DNA of 64,000 bases, taken from positions 1,059,001 through 1,123,000 of the forward strand of contig BLAL01000242.1 in the NCBI GenBank assembly GCA_015698045.1, read 5' to 3'. The stretch comes from Rhizophagus clarus (lineage: Eukaryota; Glomeromycota; Glomeromycetes; Glomerales; Glomeraceae). The position numbers and the translations under genes are program-made. The notes below the pieces were generated by a model that was not told where the DNA came from, searched no databases, and was given only the letters and a program-made list of their open reading frames with translations. Below, in pieces: positions 1 to 12,506 of this stretch (the stretch's first letter is position 1; every line of letters starts with the position of its first letter).

Positions 1-1097
1 TTGCAAATAAATAAATAAATAAATAATCAATTTCAAACTAAAAAAAAAAAAAAATCTATCTAAAACAATATTAGCCAAAGTATACACAGATAAACATATT
101 AAACCGAATATCCGACTGCATTCGAATATTGGATATCTGTCGAAAGGATAACGGAAGTATAACGGATAAAGAATTCGATCTGACTTCGGATGACGGATAA
201 TATTTACATTATTGCATCCGATCGGATACGGATATGGATATCCGAATAGCTACCCTAAACGGAGCTTTATAAAAAATTCTTTAGAAGATTGATCATATAA
301 TTGACGGAGTTTTCGGAAAACCAGGAAAATGATTATTATCAGATTTTTCCAGAAAATTTATCACGCTTTGGTAATAAAGTCTCAGGACATAGAGTTTTAT
401 GACATCAGAAGTTTTTCTGCGTATGGGAAACCACATCGTATACATAATGCATGGAATTCTATAGAAATTAAATTAGTCTAAAATATCCAGAAATGTATGG
501 AATCCTACGTATTTAACAAGTTTATAATAATAAGTTGAGATATCTTTATCGAAACCTTATCATCAAGTAACTTTAAGACCAAAATCTTGAAACTCGAAAT
601 CCATATTGATATAGTATTTTTCATTTCGGTATTTTTACCTTTGGATTTATGAAATGTCATGATTATAAAATTTCGCTATTGGGACACTTTTAGCTTATAC
701 CCACTTGCGTAGTTTCTTAATGCCGTAATGCCGGCCAAAACCGCTCCGATTTTAGACGTCCTCCAAAAAAGGTAATGGCTTCCCCACAGAAATTTCTAAA
801 AAGGCAAGATTTTCACTCCACACTACCTTCTAAAAAAGGAAATATTTTTCCTCGCCGTATTTTGACGCAAACTAGGTTTCAATGTAAATTGTAAATTTCG
901 GGGTCCTTTTCAGAATTATAACAATTCATAATTTTGGCATTTTAGGATTTAGGATGTCGGCGGGATAATGTACCATCAGGATTATGGATTTTGGGATTTC
1001 GTACCAGAACAATACCAAACCCAATAAAATGGCTTGATGCAGGCTAAAATATCACGTGATCTTTTAATAAAGCAGATATAAAATTTGAGAAGTCAAG
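1..1097. other. Non-coding AT-rich stretch with GGATATCC-type repeats
   Basis: No gene is visible. Positions 100-260 contain clustered degenerate ATCCG/CGGAT/GGATAT motifs in both orientations. The same motifs recur near 55.7 and 56.3 kb and look like relics of subterminal repeats of a DNA transposon. Near 950-1010 there are GGATTTTGGGATTTCGTACC-like words resembling an end of the MULE-type MITE at 31.2-31.6 kb, but no paired end or target duplication was found. Confidence 0.5.
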
Positions 1098-2877
1098 TCG
1101 CTGCAATATTATTGTGAGATCCCTACTTTCTCACAAATTTTTTGTCAAAAAATACGCAGACAAAATACATATAGAGAAGATGGAAAATTTTGAAAATTTT
1201 TGGTCCACCACCATCACAGAGTTAATAAAAACCTTCGAGGATAAACTGATAAAAGACTTAGGTCAAGTATACCCAGTGACCCCCCTAGGAAAACCTATTA
1301 CAGATACTAAACAACACAAAACGCTCACTTATCTCATCGGCGAGAGTAACTTGTTTCAAAGAACTGACCGCCGGTTTGTTGTTGAAAGAAACTACGCCCA
1401 TAACAACCTTATTATACCGACCAGTCTAGGGAAAAAGCACTTGCGTTTAACACTAGATAGACTTTATATCAAGGTTAAAGATATATTACAGCCGCCCTCT
1501 CAAGGAAACAATTTCGAAGACTTGGAGCTGCAGCAATCATGGGCACAACCGGAACAAAGCGCACCAATAATATCAACAGAATCTCAGGCGATGATCATAG
1601 ATAGTAAGCTATCGGCTGCAGCCACGAGTTTTACTCCCAAATTGGCAGTAGATCTGGTAATTACGCGGGATGTATCCGTGATCTCCCCCCCTGTCGTAAC
1701 ACTTCCAGCCGCAAAATCAAAAAAAGGCAAAGAGAAGCAAGGGTCGATTCAGAAAGTCACGTGCGATAATAACATTGTTCATGAAAGTCAAAATCGTCAA
1801 CGTCGAACTATCATGGTCTACGATGTACCCACCAAATGGTCCTCAGATAAAATAAAGTCTGCTTTTTCTGACTGGGGCCGTGTTTTAAACATTTCCCTCA
1901 AGACCCAACATAAGTACTACACGATCCGTGTGGACATTGTTTTAAACCCCACAAAGGATACCGAATTCATCTTGATGCCTTGGTGTACCCAACTAGGAGG
2001 TATATGGGTCCGGTGGTTTCCTGGCGAATGGAAGCTCGCACAAAGAAAGAGTCGAGAAATATTTCAAGCCTCCTTCCACTTTCCCGCTGATACTACAGAA
2101 GATGCAATATATAGCAAATTCACCCCTGATGGCGAATCCCTCCTCCAGCATACGAGAGCTGCGGCGTGGAAAGTCATCAAGGATAAACAAGGGCTCAAAG
2201 GAATACTCTATTTTGAAACGCATGAAAGGTTGATGCGAGCACTCACCTTACAAACGGACAAAATAAAGCTGACGAATTCCAGGACACCCTTACCGATTAA
2301 GTCGAAGAAGAATAAAGACAAACAGAGTGATTCCACTCGAAAAACACGACAATCGAACCCTCCTAAACAGGTCCAGGTTTGCCCTGACCATAAGAAGTCC
2401 AAAGTCAAAAAGAACAAATCTCGTAAAAAGACTGCAGCTTCAGACGACTTATGCACGCTTCTCAAATCTCTTATACAGAAGCTAGACGGAAAATCGCTAA
2501 CCTAGTAATTCATTTTATCTTCTTATATTCCATAGGATTTTAGCGTAGATCAGGTGTTTCCACATTTTGCCACGGCCTAAGAAACGGTTATGACTTGGTC
2601 TCCCCTTTTTTTATTTCCCCAGTGCGTTACTTTTCATTTTATTTCTTTTTATTTTTTTCTCTTGGCGTTTATCCCTTGGGATCGGTGGGTGGAATTTTTT
2701 TTTTTCGCTCCAGTACGCTGAGGCGGATAGTGCTGGTTCTTTGGAGTCGGTGACAATTAGTAATGGTTTTCGTTATTAGTCTCACATTTTTGAGTGCTTA
2801 TATATGTATCACTGTTCTATTTAACTGTCTGCAATCAAAAATAAAAATAAAAATAAAAATCGCTGCAATATTATTGT
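1098..2877 (+). mobile_element. ORF1-only non-LTR retrotransposon insertion (half-LINE-like), with target duplications
   Basis: A 1.74-kb insertion (about 1116-2859) is bounded by a perfect 18-bp direct repeat, TCGCTGCAATATTATTGT, at 1098-1115 and 2860-2877. It ends in an A-rich AAAAT tail (about 2835-2859). Long target duplications plus an A-rich 3' tail are the hallmarks of target-primed reverse transcription by LINE machinery. The interior holds one long ORF and a roughly 350-bp 3' UTR that is more GC-rich than the flanks. There is no endonuclease or reverse-transcriptase ORF, so the element must have been mobilised in trans, or lost ORF2 before or during insertion. The perfect duplication and open ORF argue for a recent insertion. 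Confidence 0.85.
1180..2505 (+). CDS. LINE ORF1-like RNA-binding protein
   Basis: A 441-aa protein from the ATG at 1180. The open frame extends upstream to a GTG at 1114, inside the target duplication, so the ATG is preferred. About residues 210-263 look like an RRM fold: T-I-M-V-Y-D-V-P fits an RNP2 strand, followed by a helix (S-D-K-I-K-S-A-F-S-D-W-G) and further beta strands. The N-terminal third is acidic/basic mixed and charged. The C-terminal 70 residues are very Lys-rich with nucleic-acid-binding character. RRM-plus-basic-tail proteins are typical ORF1 products of eukaryotic LINEs, which coat the element RNA. Codon and base use are markedly less AT-rich than the surroundings. The ORF1 role is inferred from fold and context; no close family name can be given. 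Confidence 0.7.
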   Translation: MENFENFWSTTITELIKTFEDKLIKDLGQVYPVTPLGKPITDTKQHKTLTYLIGESNLFQRTDRRFVVERNYAHNNLIIPTSLGKKHLRLTLDRLYIKVKDILQPPSQGNNFEDLELQQSWAQPEQSAPIISTESQAMIIDSKLSAAATSFTPKLAVDLVITRDVSVISPPVVTLPAAKSKKGKEKQGSIQKVTCDNNIVHESQNRQRRTIMVYDVPTKWSSDKIKSAFSDWGRVLNISLKTQHKYYTIRVDIVLNPTKDTEFILMPWCTQLGGIWVRWFPGEWKLAQRKSREIFQASFHFPADTTEDAIYSKFTPDGESLLQHTRAAAWKVIKDKQGLKGILYFETHERLMRALTLQTDKIKLTNSRTPLPIKSKKNKDKQSDSTRKTRQSNPPKQVQVCPDHKKSKVKKNKSRKKTAASDDLCTLLKSLIQKLDGKSLT

Positions 2878-5800
2878 CAATTTCATTAGAAGAAACTATG
2901 AATGGGCTATAATATAATATTGCGTTATATGACGAAAATTTGACATAATGGTACTTTTCAGACGATTATTGCACGTATAACGTATTTACACGTAAACACA
3001 AATACCAATCTTTTTATAATTCCTGAAATTAGTATTTACGAATTTTTATTTGACATTTTATTAATTATTAAAACATTAATACAATATAAGTAAACACAAG
3101 TCAAGTCACGGAACGGGTTACCAAATTTGAAACGTACTAATTATTAATTTTAAAGTTTGAGCCTAAATTATGGCATAAATTGTCAATAACTGAAATCTGA
3201 AAATCAAAAAAGAGAGGGGAGGAAACATATTACAAAAATGTTTCAATAATTTCAACCATTATGAAAATGGAACAATTCTCATCAGCGATAGCCTTTAACA
3301 GTTTATTATTAATATTCGGTAGAGAGAAAATAAGAAAGAAGTTGTACGAGAGAGAATTGCACGAAAACAAATAAAAAAATTGCCTGGAAATTATCCGCCT
3401 GTATTTTCCGGACCGATCATTGCAATATTATTTGTATGGTTTACTTTTATTTTTTTTTTATCAACATCATTTATATTTTATTTCAACTAAAAGTAAATAA
3501 AAAAAATATCGTGCATAGACTAATTAGACTATGTATTCTAATATTTATAGGATTAATATCGTGATAAAATTACACTCTGAAATTGAAAGACAAAAAAAAA
3601 AAAAAAAAAAAAAAAAAGGAAAAATTCGACTTGTTTAGTGAATTTTAGACCTAAACTCGTGAAAATTGAGGTACTCATAATGCCGATCTTATTGGACAAC
3701 TTTACTTAAGCATAAAAGGGCAACTTCATTTAACTAAAGTGGCGAAGCTGAAAATATAAAAATAAAAATTTGAAAATTAATGCTGCTATAAAATCTATAA
3801 AATGTAATTTGTTTCACAAACATTATACTCTAAAAAGGTGGTAGTATTAAAATTACACTTTAAAGTTAGAAATGTTAATACAAAAGTAACAAAAGAAGTT
3901 TATTGTATAAAAATATCATAAAATACAAATAACAAAAGCTCAGGTATAAGTGTTTAAAAAGGACGACTATAAGGTAATCACATGACCCAATACTAATTAC
4001 TATGATTGGTTGATCTTGTGTAACGATTAGCTGAATTTTTCGCGAATGATTTCAACATTAAACAGATAATAATTCTAAAAATATCATTATACACAGTAAA
4101 AAAGAAAACGAAATAAAATTAATTTATTTACTTATTATAATTTTATTGAATAAATACCATTAAAAAAATTTATTCTATTTATAAACATTCTTTGCATACC
4201 TAACTAAAATATACAAGTTTGTGCTGTTATAAAAACGTCTGTAACTTTATCCACAACTTATAAATTTAATATATATTTATTAACACAATAAAAATTATTG
4301 TCAAAAAAAAAAATATTATTATAAAATGAAATGTTAGATTAAAAAAAAGGTTTATATACGATCTGACTCTAATAATTAACATAGATCGGGCAATTAATTC
4401 CAAATGACGGACATTTTTTTTTTTTAGGGCAAATCCCGGATGATCAAAAATTCTGACATTTTTTCTAGACAAATTCAGAACGATCAAAAAATTCTAACAT
4501 TCAAAAAATTGATTAATAATCAGCGATAATTATGAAAGAAACTCATGCAGTATTCATTTCTTTGAGAAATTACCGTTTTAAGATTCATTTTTTGACCTTT
4601 TCATTAGAAAAACTTTTTCCCGTTCGTAGAATATTCTAGGTTTAAATAAATAATTATTAATTCATTGTGATCAGCATATAATATAGTACATAGTGTGTCA
4701 ATCGTGTCAATCGTGTCAATCTGTAGGCGGGGTAACGGATTGGATTTATGTTATTTTAATTTAATACATATTACTTCTCTATGATCGTAGACCAAAATGT
4801 ATCATTTGAATAAAAAGTCAAGACACAATTTCTATCAACAAATCCCTTTTCGTCAAAGATAATGACCATGTTAACACCAATTTTCGTCATTTAAAGAAAC
4901 CATATCATTCATACTTTACGCAAATTTTTTCTGGTGAATTTCTTTTTTAATACTTCATTTAAAATAATTAAAATAGATAGAAATAATATTTTGAAAAAAA
5001 AATATTTGGAACAAATCATGTTTTTGTTGTCCAGACAACAGAAAAAATAATATGCCGCTCGAAGGCGATCAAAAACATGATTTTAATTAATAACGTTTAA
5101 AAAAAATTTTTACTAAGTAACGATTTATACATCTATTAGCATTGTTTCTTTCCGTATATTCATTTGAAAAATTAGGAGGAGAATGAACTAAATAAAAGTG
5201 GAAATAAGATACTTTTTTTTATTAGAAAGCGGAAAAAGAATTTTTTTTTCATTTTTAATATGAGCATATCAAGATGGAATATCTTTAAAATTAAACGACG
5301 AAAGTTAATTTTTGTGGACTAAGATAAAAATCATTCCTTGTTTATCTATTTTTATGAGTAAATCAAATCATATTAATTCAAAAAAAGATATCGGTGTTTA
5401 CCTCTTTTCGTATTTTTTCCCGCAAAATTAAATCATTTTATGTATTGATATTCTGTTCCGTGAAAAGTTTATTTGATTATTCACTCAAGTATTCAATTCT
5501 GTGCTACAAAATGAGGAAGAAAATATTGTCATACAAAAATTTTATTGTAGCTTCACATCAAGACTTCGTGTCTGAAAAAGGAAATAAATCCTAGCTGATA
5601 TGATTATTTTAGTCTATTCCAATTTTTGATATTTTAATGGGACCCGTTATAGTTCACATTATCTATTCTAGCCGGAATTGAGTTCGTTATTTGCACAATT
5701 TCAGACTATTCTAATTTCGGGCATCGTATCTGGGACTAGGATTGCAACCCAAATTGTGGTCCCAAGTGACGTAATTATTACTAACGGGAACTAGCTTTAC

Positions 5801-7337
5801 GTTTAATATTATGCACTACGTATGATAGACATCATATTGCCACAATAAATATATGAACCTTAATCCTGACCCATGCAAGTTTTTGTGTCCCGTTTTATGC
5901 GAAATGAAAAAATTTTTACTTTTTATAGCGAAAAAATAGAATAGACTTTTATAGAAAATATTATTTTTATGAACAGAAAAAAATACTACTAAAAAAGCAC
6001 GCTTTACGATTTAAATAATAAAATTTCTTGCAAAAGAAAAATATATATAACATGTCTCTATTAATATTAATAAAAGTTGAACTTAATGAAAACTCGTACT
6101 GTAAATGATATTTATACTATCACTAAATTATTAAATTATCACATTTTTCATTTAGATTTTAAAATCAAGGCCAATATTAATATACATATATTGAATAATA
6201 ATTCTGTTCAAAGTAAAATGAGCAAGCAATATGAGAGAACTTTTGGATGTTGAACCAGTAAGTAAAATAGATAAGGCTAAGTTTCTTTAATATTAGTTCT
6301 TAATTTTGTAAATAAACAAAAAAAATGAATTTACATAATATGATTTTATATATAGTAATCTATGAATTGATAATACATACTAATTTAAAAATCATACATA
6401 GATCATTTTAACTGTACTATACATATTGTTCTTAATACATAATTTTCTAAAATACTGCAAAAACATCTGCTACATCACATGAAGGTCTCAACCATTTGCT
6501 ATGAATTTTACCAGTCGTTACCATTATAAATTAATAAGAAAACTGATGTATAATCTTTTGTTCTATCAAGTTTTACTAGAAAGAACTAGAGAAATACCTC
6601 TATGTTACATAAAGTCAGTAGTGATTCACGTAAACAAGATTGGCATTCATTTCATTTCTTTGCAAAATTATATATTAAAATCGGTACGCTAATTAATGAT
6701 TTTCACGGCTATCCCCAGTTCCCCCACAGTACTTATTTTAACTATTTTGGTTAATGATTGATTTATTCCAATATTGATGGTCTTTTTATCCATCTTTTTA
6801 AATAAACACCATCCGTGTGAATGAATATCAAGAAAATTTTAACTAGAAGTCGTGGATAATGTATTTAATTATACGTGAAGTATGATGAGCTATTCATTGA
6901 ATTAATAATAATGTAAATATAATAAATTTATCAAAACAGTCGTCTTTTTATCATTTGCAACTGTTATCGGTGGTAAATAAGTTTTTTTATTGTAAAAGAA
7001 CGCATATAATATGAAATAATATAAATACATAGCAAGCGTCACGTGCATTACGTGAATTGATTTATCTTAAAAAATACCTTAAAAAATACCTTAAAATCTT
7101 ATAAAGTACGACATGTGCTTGTGATTCATATAAAAAATATTTTTTTTTTCGCATATTGAAACTTAACTCCATATCGATAGAATAATAAAGGTATAAGGCG
7201 GAATTTGAATTATAAAAAGCTAAAAGTTTAATTTGAAGAAAAATAAACATGTCGATATGATTGAATAATAAAGGGATATCGAAGAATTTTTAATTAGAAT
7301 CTACCAATAGATTTAGTACTCGATTGAAAAAATATCA
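2878..7337. other. AT-rich intergenic region, no convincing gene
   Basis: Only short AT-biased ORFs occur, with no domain-like composition. Minor structure: a poly-A run of about 25 at 3592-3617; a triplicated TGTCAATCG motif around 4695-4725; repeated GATCAAAAATTCTGACATT words at 4390-4500; a short CATCTTTTTAAATAAACACC sequence at about 6780-6830 that matches a dispersed repeat at 51.3 and 56.5 kb. Confidence 0.5.
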
Positions 7338-7709
7338 TTAATTATCATTTTTTCCAGAAGAATTACTTTTATTATTACAATTTTGAGTTGTAAAATTTGC
7401 CAATTTTTGCAAATTTTCTAATGTGAAATGAGATAAGTCATATTCAAGCTCGCAAGGAATACCATTTAACGTAAATTTACTATGGAATACGGAAATTTGT
7501 TTAGTATTTGTTTTATAAAGATTTTTATGAAAATTGTTGGCTAATTCTTCCAGTCTATTTATTTTATTGGAAAAGAAATCGACACATTCCTTTGTTTCCT
7601 TACAATCAGGACAAGATTTTTGTGGTCTTCTCCTAATGCGAATACTGTTGTTATTAAGACGAGTTTTCTGGATATATGGTATTTTTTGTTCATAGATTTT
7701 TGACGACAT
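7338..7709 (-). CDS. Small CxxC protein, clustered family member A
   Basis: 123 aa, single exon, function not recognised. The order is a basic N-terminus with R-I-R-R-R-P-Q-K (residues 24-31); Cys33-P-D-Cys36 and Cys42 (C-x2-C-x5-C); a predicted amphipathic helix S-N-K-I-N-R-L-E-E-L (47-56); the core K-F-T-L-N-G-I-P-Cys86-E-L-E-Y-D-L-S (78-93); a second helix; T-T-Q-N-Cys111; and a polar Asn/Ser tail. Four or five conserved Cys could form a zinc site, but that is inference. There is no signal peptide or membrane segment. It is a close paralogue of the truncated copy at 10.02-10.24 kb, which shares the upstream region. The start Met is fixed by homology with the other members. Confidence 0.75.
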   Translation of the reverse strand: MSSKIYEQKIPYIQKTRLNNNSIRIRRRPQKSCPDCKETKECVDFFSNKINRLEELANNFHKNLYKTNTKQISVFHSKFTLNGIPCELEYDLSHFTLENLQKLANFTTQNCNNKSNSSGKNDN

Positions 7710-7740
7710 TACTTGAAAATAATTAAAGTAAAAGTTTTAC

Positions 7741-7760
7741 AAAATTTGCATATGTATCTT
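7741..7760 (-). promoter_or_regulatory. Conserved upstream motif of family members A, B and E
   Basis: AAGATACATATGCAAATTTT (minus-strand sense) lies 32-51 nt upstream of the ATG of member A. It recurs exactly upstream of member B and with one change upstream of member E. It is AT-rich, contains a CATATG palindrome and is followed upstream by a T/A-rich tract. It may be a promoter or 5' UTR element; shared ancestry without function is possible, especially between A and B. Confidence 0.4.
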
Positions 7761-7762
7761 AG

Positions 7763-10017
7763 AATTTTTTTTTTTATCTTTTGTTTTTTTTTTGCAATTT
7801 TTTTTTTTCATCTCTGTATTTATAATAAATCAAGATTTTCTTAAACATTACCGTATAATAATTATATACAGTAGTTGGCCAATAAAATATCTCCATTTGG
7901 CATCATGTGATATATCGCTTTTTAAATCTTAAACCGACTAAATAGAAATATACTGTATATTATAAATAGAGAGGTAAATATAATTTATGTGTTCGCTTCT
8001 AATATCTGTTCAATAAAAATAAAAATAAAAAAATAAATAGAGAGGTAAAAATTTTTACGGGTTCTAAGTCCTGAAGTGAGAAAAATTTTTACCGGGCAAT
8101 CTCGGATATGAAAATCATTAAGTAATTTCCGAAGTTCAATAAATCTTAAACTTTTTTTCGAAAACTTGATAATCAAGTCTTGTATTCTTTTTTTTATTTG
8201 AACTATATACTATTAGTACCGGTCTATTATAAATCTCGTATAATCATATTTCATAATCAATTGATTTTGATTAATCGCAAATAAAATATATCGAATTAAT
8301 AACATTTCACTTCTAATTATTAAACTATTAGAATAGTATTAAAAGCAAATTTCAACATGCCTATTTAAGCGTAAAATTATGTGTTAAAATGAAAAATTTT
8401 AGAATGTCCGTTTATAATACTTATTCATATATTGGATATTTCCGACTAGAGGTAGAGTTTGTCATTCTTTAAATTAAATTCTGTTAAAATAGCAATTTTT
8501 GAAAATCGCTACGAGTCAAAATATATCATTTTTATTAAAATATTTAAGCTACATTTACGAAAAAATAAGAGGGTATTACTAAAAGTGAAAAAAACTCACG
8601 AGTTAAAACTTTTTTTTAGTCTTACGATATAAATTACCGTGAAGTGAATTTGTCCTGGTGTTCCACATAAAAAGATTTTTTATAAAAGGAATCAAGAACC
8701 TTCGATATCTAAAAAATTAATACAATTATGAAAGGCTTTATGAAGAATATTTTTATATCTAAATCATAATGTGTAATGATTCGACGAATATTATATTCAA
8801 AAAATGTAATTAACTAACCATAGGAGTCACTGGACTTCGGGACTCCTTTTTTAGTTATTTTTAATTTTATTATTGATAAAATTTTTTTTTCGCTTAAAAT
8901 GGGATGATGTAACTGACGTAACGGTCTACTAGTAGGAGAATGAGGAATCTTAACCCCAATTTTGATTGGTTCATCATGATCTCAGACACATCAATTAATT
9001 GTTTGTCGTTTTAACTTTTACATGATTACCGAAAAAAATTCCTTCTCTCCTTTATTTTTTTCCCTTTTATATATTTACTAACTGCTAAGTAATAAAGCCA
9101 AGTATTTTCAACAGCAGTTTATAACTTCAGGTATAGAATACTGGCATAAAGTTGTAGATATTTTATAATAACGCAAGTAAAGATTTCGCTATGTAATTTC
9201 AACACTTTGATCAGACTAAAACAAGCGAAAGACACCCAGAGAAAGTTGTCTATAAAGGTATGGAAATATCTACATATTAACTTTTACTTGTCTAGCTTGA
9301 AATTTGACGTTTTAAATCATATTAATACGTGTTTGCTTTCTATTTTAAGTTAAAGAAAATAAACAACAAACCTAATCAAGTTATTGTTTTTATGTGTAAT
9401 ATTCATGAGGCTAGCTTATGTAGTCATAGATTTATATTTTTTTTGTAACATTAAAATGCGCTCATTTAGTAAAAATTTCGGTTATTGTAGTATAACATTT
9501 TATAACATTTAATAGTAATCATTAAAATAAAATAATTTTTGTACATTTAATAAAATGGTTAAGGATTTTATTTTTAAATATTTAAAATTACCTTTAAACA
9601 TTTTTTAAATAAATAGATTTTTTAACGCACGCGAAATTCTTTTCTAAGATAATGTTATGCAGGAATGGTGTGGCTGATGATAATTATTTTGAACCATAGC
9701 TATACGACCACGTGAATAGGTGGTTGTTAAAACGTGTGGTGATGCTATTCTTGTAATCTCATTCATTGAATTTTATTTAATAATATTTATAATATTTTGA
9801 TTCGAATAGTTTTGAGGAAGATTTATATCAGAGTCATAGTTAATAGTTTAGGAAATCATATTCACTATCGAACGTATATATATGTAATGAATTCAGTACT
9901 CCATGGTATTGCAGTTTTTTTATGATTTGTCTGTTTATTGATGAGTTTTATGACTTGATTCATATAGATTTTTATTTATTAATTTGTTTTTTATATAAAA
10001 AAAAGATTGGTATCAGG
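7763..10017. other. AT-rich intergenic region
   Basis: No gene is supported. It contains T-rich tracts (7765-7810) and A/T simple sequence around 8020-8040. Nothing here resembles the coding composition of the neighbouring small genes. Confidence 0.45.
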
Positions 10018-10239
10018 TTATTTTATTTTTATTTTATATGATGGATTCATATTTTTATGAAAATTGTTGACTAGTTCTTCCAGTCTATTTATTTTATTGG
10101 AAAAGAAATCGACACATTCCTTTGTTTCCTTACAATCAGGACAAGATTTTTGTGGCCTTCTCCTAATGCGAATACTGTTGCTATTAAGACGAGTTTTTTG
10201 AACATATGGTATCTTTTGTTCATAGTTTTTTGACGACAT
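10018..10239 (-). pseudogene. 3'-truncated duplicate of the small CxxC protein family (member B)
   Basis: From the homologous ATG at 10239 the reading frame matches member A (7338-7709) almost residue for residue for 63 residues, through the CxxC motif and the helix ending N-N-F-H-K-N. It then diverges near 10050 into ten unrelated residues (M-N-P-S-Y-K...) and a stop. The K-F-T-L-N...E-Y-D-L-S core and T-Q-N-C end are missing. An in-frame ATG at 10281 adds 14 residues but lies in the duplicated 5' region. Similarity to A extends upstream to about 10300, so a partial segmental duplication is likely. It could still be expressed as a 73-aa N-terminal fragment. Confidence 0.65.
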
Positions 10240-10270
10240 TACTTGAAAATAATTAAGGTAAAGTTTTTTC

Positions 10271-10290
10271 AAAATTTGCATATGTATCTT
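10271..10290 (-). promoter_or_regulatory. Copy of the conserved family upstream motif (member B)
   Basis: Identical 20-mer to the one at 7741-7760, at the same distance (32-51 nt) upstream of the homologous start codon. Confidence 0.4.
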
Positions 10291-10635
10291 AGAAATTTTT
10301 TTATTTTAAATTATTTTTTTTTTTTTTGCATCAAATAAACCGTAAATTTATTTATTAACGTTGATAATTGCGATTTTATCACAAAAAATTGAACCAAATT
10401 GACAGTGATCGCCATTAGAAATTATTGGAATTGGAAGAATCGGAAGTCTTCCAAGTTCCAACTTCCAATGCCCATCACTGTATAGTGATGAGCGGCAATA
10501 ATGTGAAATCAATTTATTTGTCGAATTATCGAGTTAGATTCTAACTTTAATTACGAACAATTGTTCTAATTATTTAAACATTAATAAGCATTTACTAATA
10601 TATAAACTAATTTAGTTTAGGTAGATTGAAACGAT

Positions 10636-11020
10636 TTCGGTACATTTCGCCGCAATCTATTATTTTGCCGAATGGATATTTTGCCGAATTCTCATTCATT
10701 TCACTCCACAGAAATCCTTCAGTTGAAGGGACGGACATTTCGCCAAATGTTGTTAGTGATTAATATTTTTATCTCTTACTTGTTTAACAATTTTTAAAAA
10801 AAATTGATGGATATATAATTAATATGTTTGACTTATATAATAGAATTGTAGACATTTTTTTATTAAATAAGGTAATTTTATTTTCTTTCGTTGATATTCA
10901 TATGTATAATTTGATAATTTAATATTTCATATAATATTAGTTTTTTGACGAAGTGGCTTTTCGGCAAAATAGCTTCGATGAAATGGGTTTCGGTGGTATA
11001 GACTTCGGTGAAAAGTCTCG
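10636..11020. mobile_element. Foldback-type inverted-repeat element, copy 1
   Basis: The left part (10636-10752) has repeated TTTCGCCG / TTTTGCCGAAT / TTTCGCCAAAT units. The right part (10939-11018) has the reverse-complement flavour (TTCGGCAAAAT, TTCGATGAAAT, TTCGGTGAAAA). The two halves face each other across about 190 bp of plain AT-rich DNA. The left terminus CGGTACATTTCGCCG matches the terminus of copy 2 at 50.3-51.0 kb. Long terminal inverted repeats composed of short degenerate direct repeats are the architecture of Foldback elements. No transposase is present. Confidence 0.5.
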
Positions 11021-12506
11021 AAATATAAGAAGTAATTATTCTATTACACTTATTTACACACATTTTAAAATTTTTAAAATTTTAGCACGTACAGAATATA
11101 ATGATATAACTATCGATTAGAAATAAAATTAGAATGGTTGTTTGCAAATATTTTATGGTATGTGATTAAAGCAATATAAGTAATTTACTATACAAAGATA
11201 ATCAGACGCTAATATTTACAAATTCTGAAAATAGATAATCTAGTGAATTAATTACTTAATTGTTTATTAGCGTTATTGTAAATAATAAATACTCCAGTTG
11301 CTTAATCTGTAATCTGATAAATATTGACTGATCAGGTGGCCGATAAGTCATAACATAACAAGTAATTGTTATTGGTTATGTTTGATGTAAGCAAACTGGA
11401 CCTTTTTCGTGTATCTTATTGATTATTTTATAATAAAGTGAATTATAATATAAAGTAATCAAAATTTGTGTATCACTATTATGAAGTGATCAATAAATAA
11501 CATACGCGGAAAATGTCCGGTGCTTTCATAGAACATATACAATAAATAACAATTACTAATTGAATTATTTTATTTAGTTAATAATAAATATTTAGTCCAT
11601 GTGTAAATGAAGTTTTACCGATGTAGTGTGTAACCACATGGTTACCAAAATTGGAAATATCATAGAAATCATTATGTGTTTCATTTGTTTCAATTAGATC
11701 AACATAATGGAATTGCCGAAGTTTAGTAGAGTTGAATTAAATAGCTCGGCGTAATTCTTTTTTTTTTTTTTTTTTCGTTATATACTATAATTCCATTTAA
11801 AAAGTTATACATTAAAATTTTTATAAATAGAATAATAGTTATTTATTAACAAAAATCAAACTTCGTAATTTCAGTTATTTTAAATCCGTGGGATAACTGA
11901 ATTATCGGCCGTAGACGTACCAATAGTACGCTATTTAAGAGCAATGATCATTTAAGTCAATAAACCCTGGAGGTATGGCCCATCTTTTTTTTTCATAGAG
12001 TTACACTGATTGGCTAAAATTTACTATTGATTCAAGCACTTTTTACACTATTATATTATGGAAAGGTCATCACCAGAATATTATTAATTTACCCTTTATG
12101 TTGTAAACTCATATAAAAATGATAAATTTCTGGATATCTATTATACAACCAATTCTTAACGTTACTTTTACTTGTGCCACAGTGAACACACCTATTCCAT
12201 TTATTTTTATCCCACCTAATATAAGATGTCTTTCCATTCTTTGTGGATTTAGGAGGTTATAATTCTCTTCAAAAACATTTTTGTGTTATTCAGAATACTT
12301 TTCACACCATTGTAACTCAATTATTAAAAATGCATCTCAGATGCCTTTAATGCAATACCTGTATGGAAACAAATTGCTATTGCATTATAGCGACTAGCAA
12401 ATGCAAGTAATTTTACTGATTGATTCTTAACGCACTATTATTTTAGAACAAGAACGAATTATATGGCCATGAGGGTAGGGTTGCAAGTGGCAGAAGCAGT
12501 ACAAGG
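11021..12506. other. AT-rich intergenic region
   Basis: No gene is supported. A poly-T run occurs at 11757-11775. Nothing else stands out. Confidence 0.4.

Noticed and set aside
940..1015. Second end of the MULE-type MITE
   Set aside because: Only short word similarity (GGATTTTGGGATTTCGTACC); no inverted partner or duplication was found.
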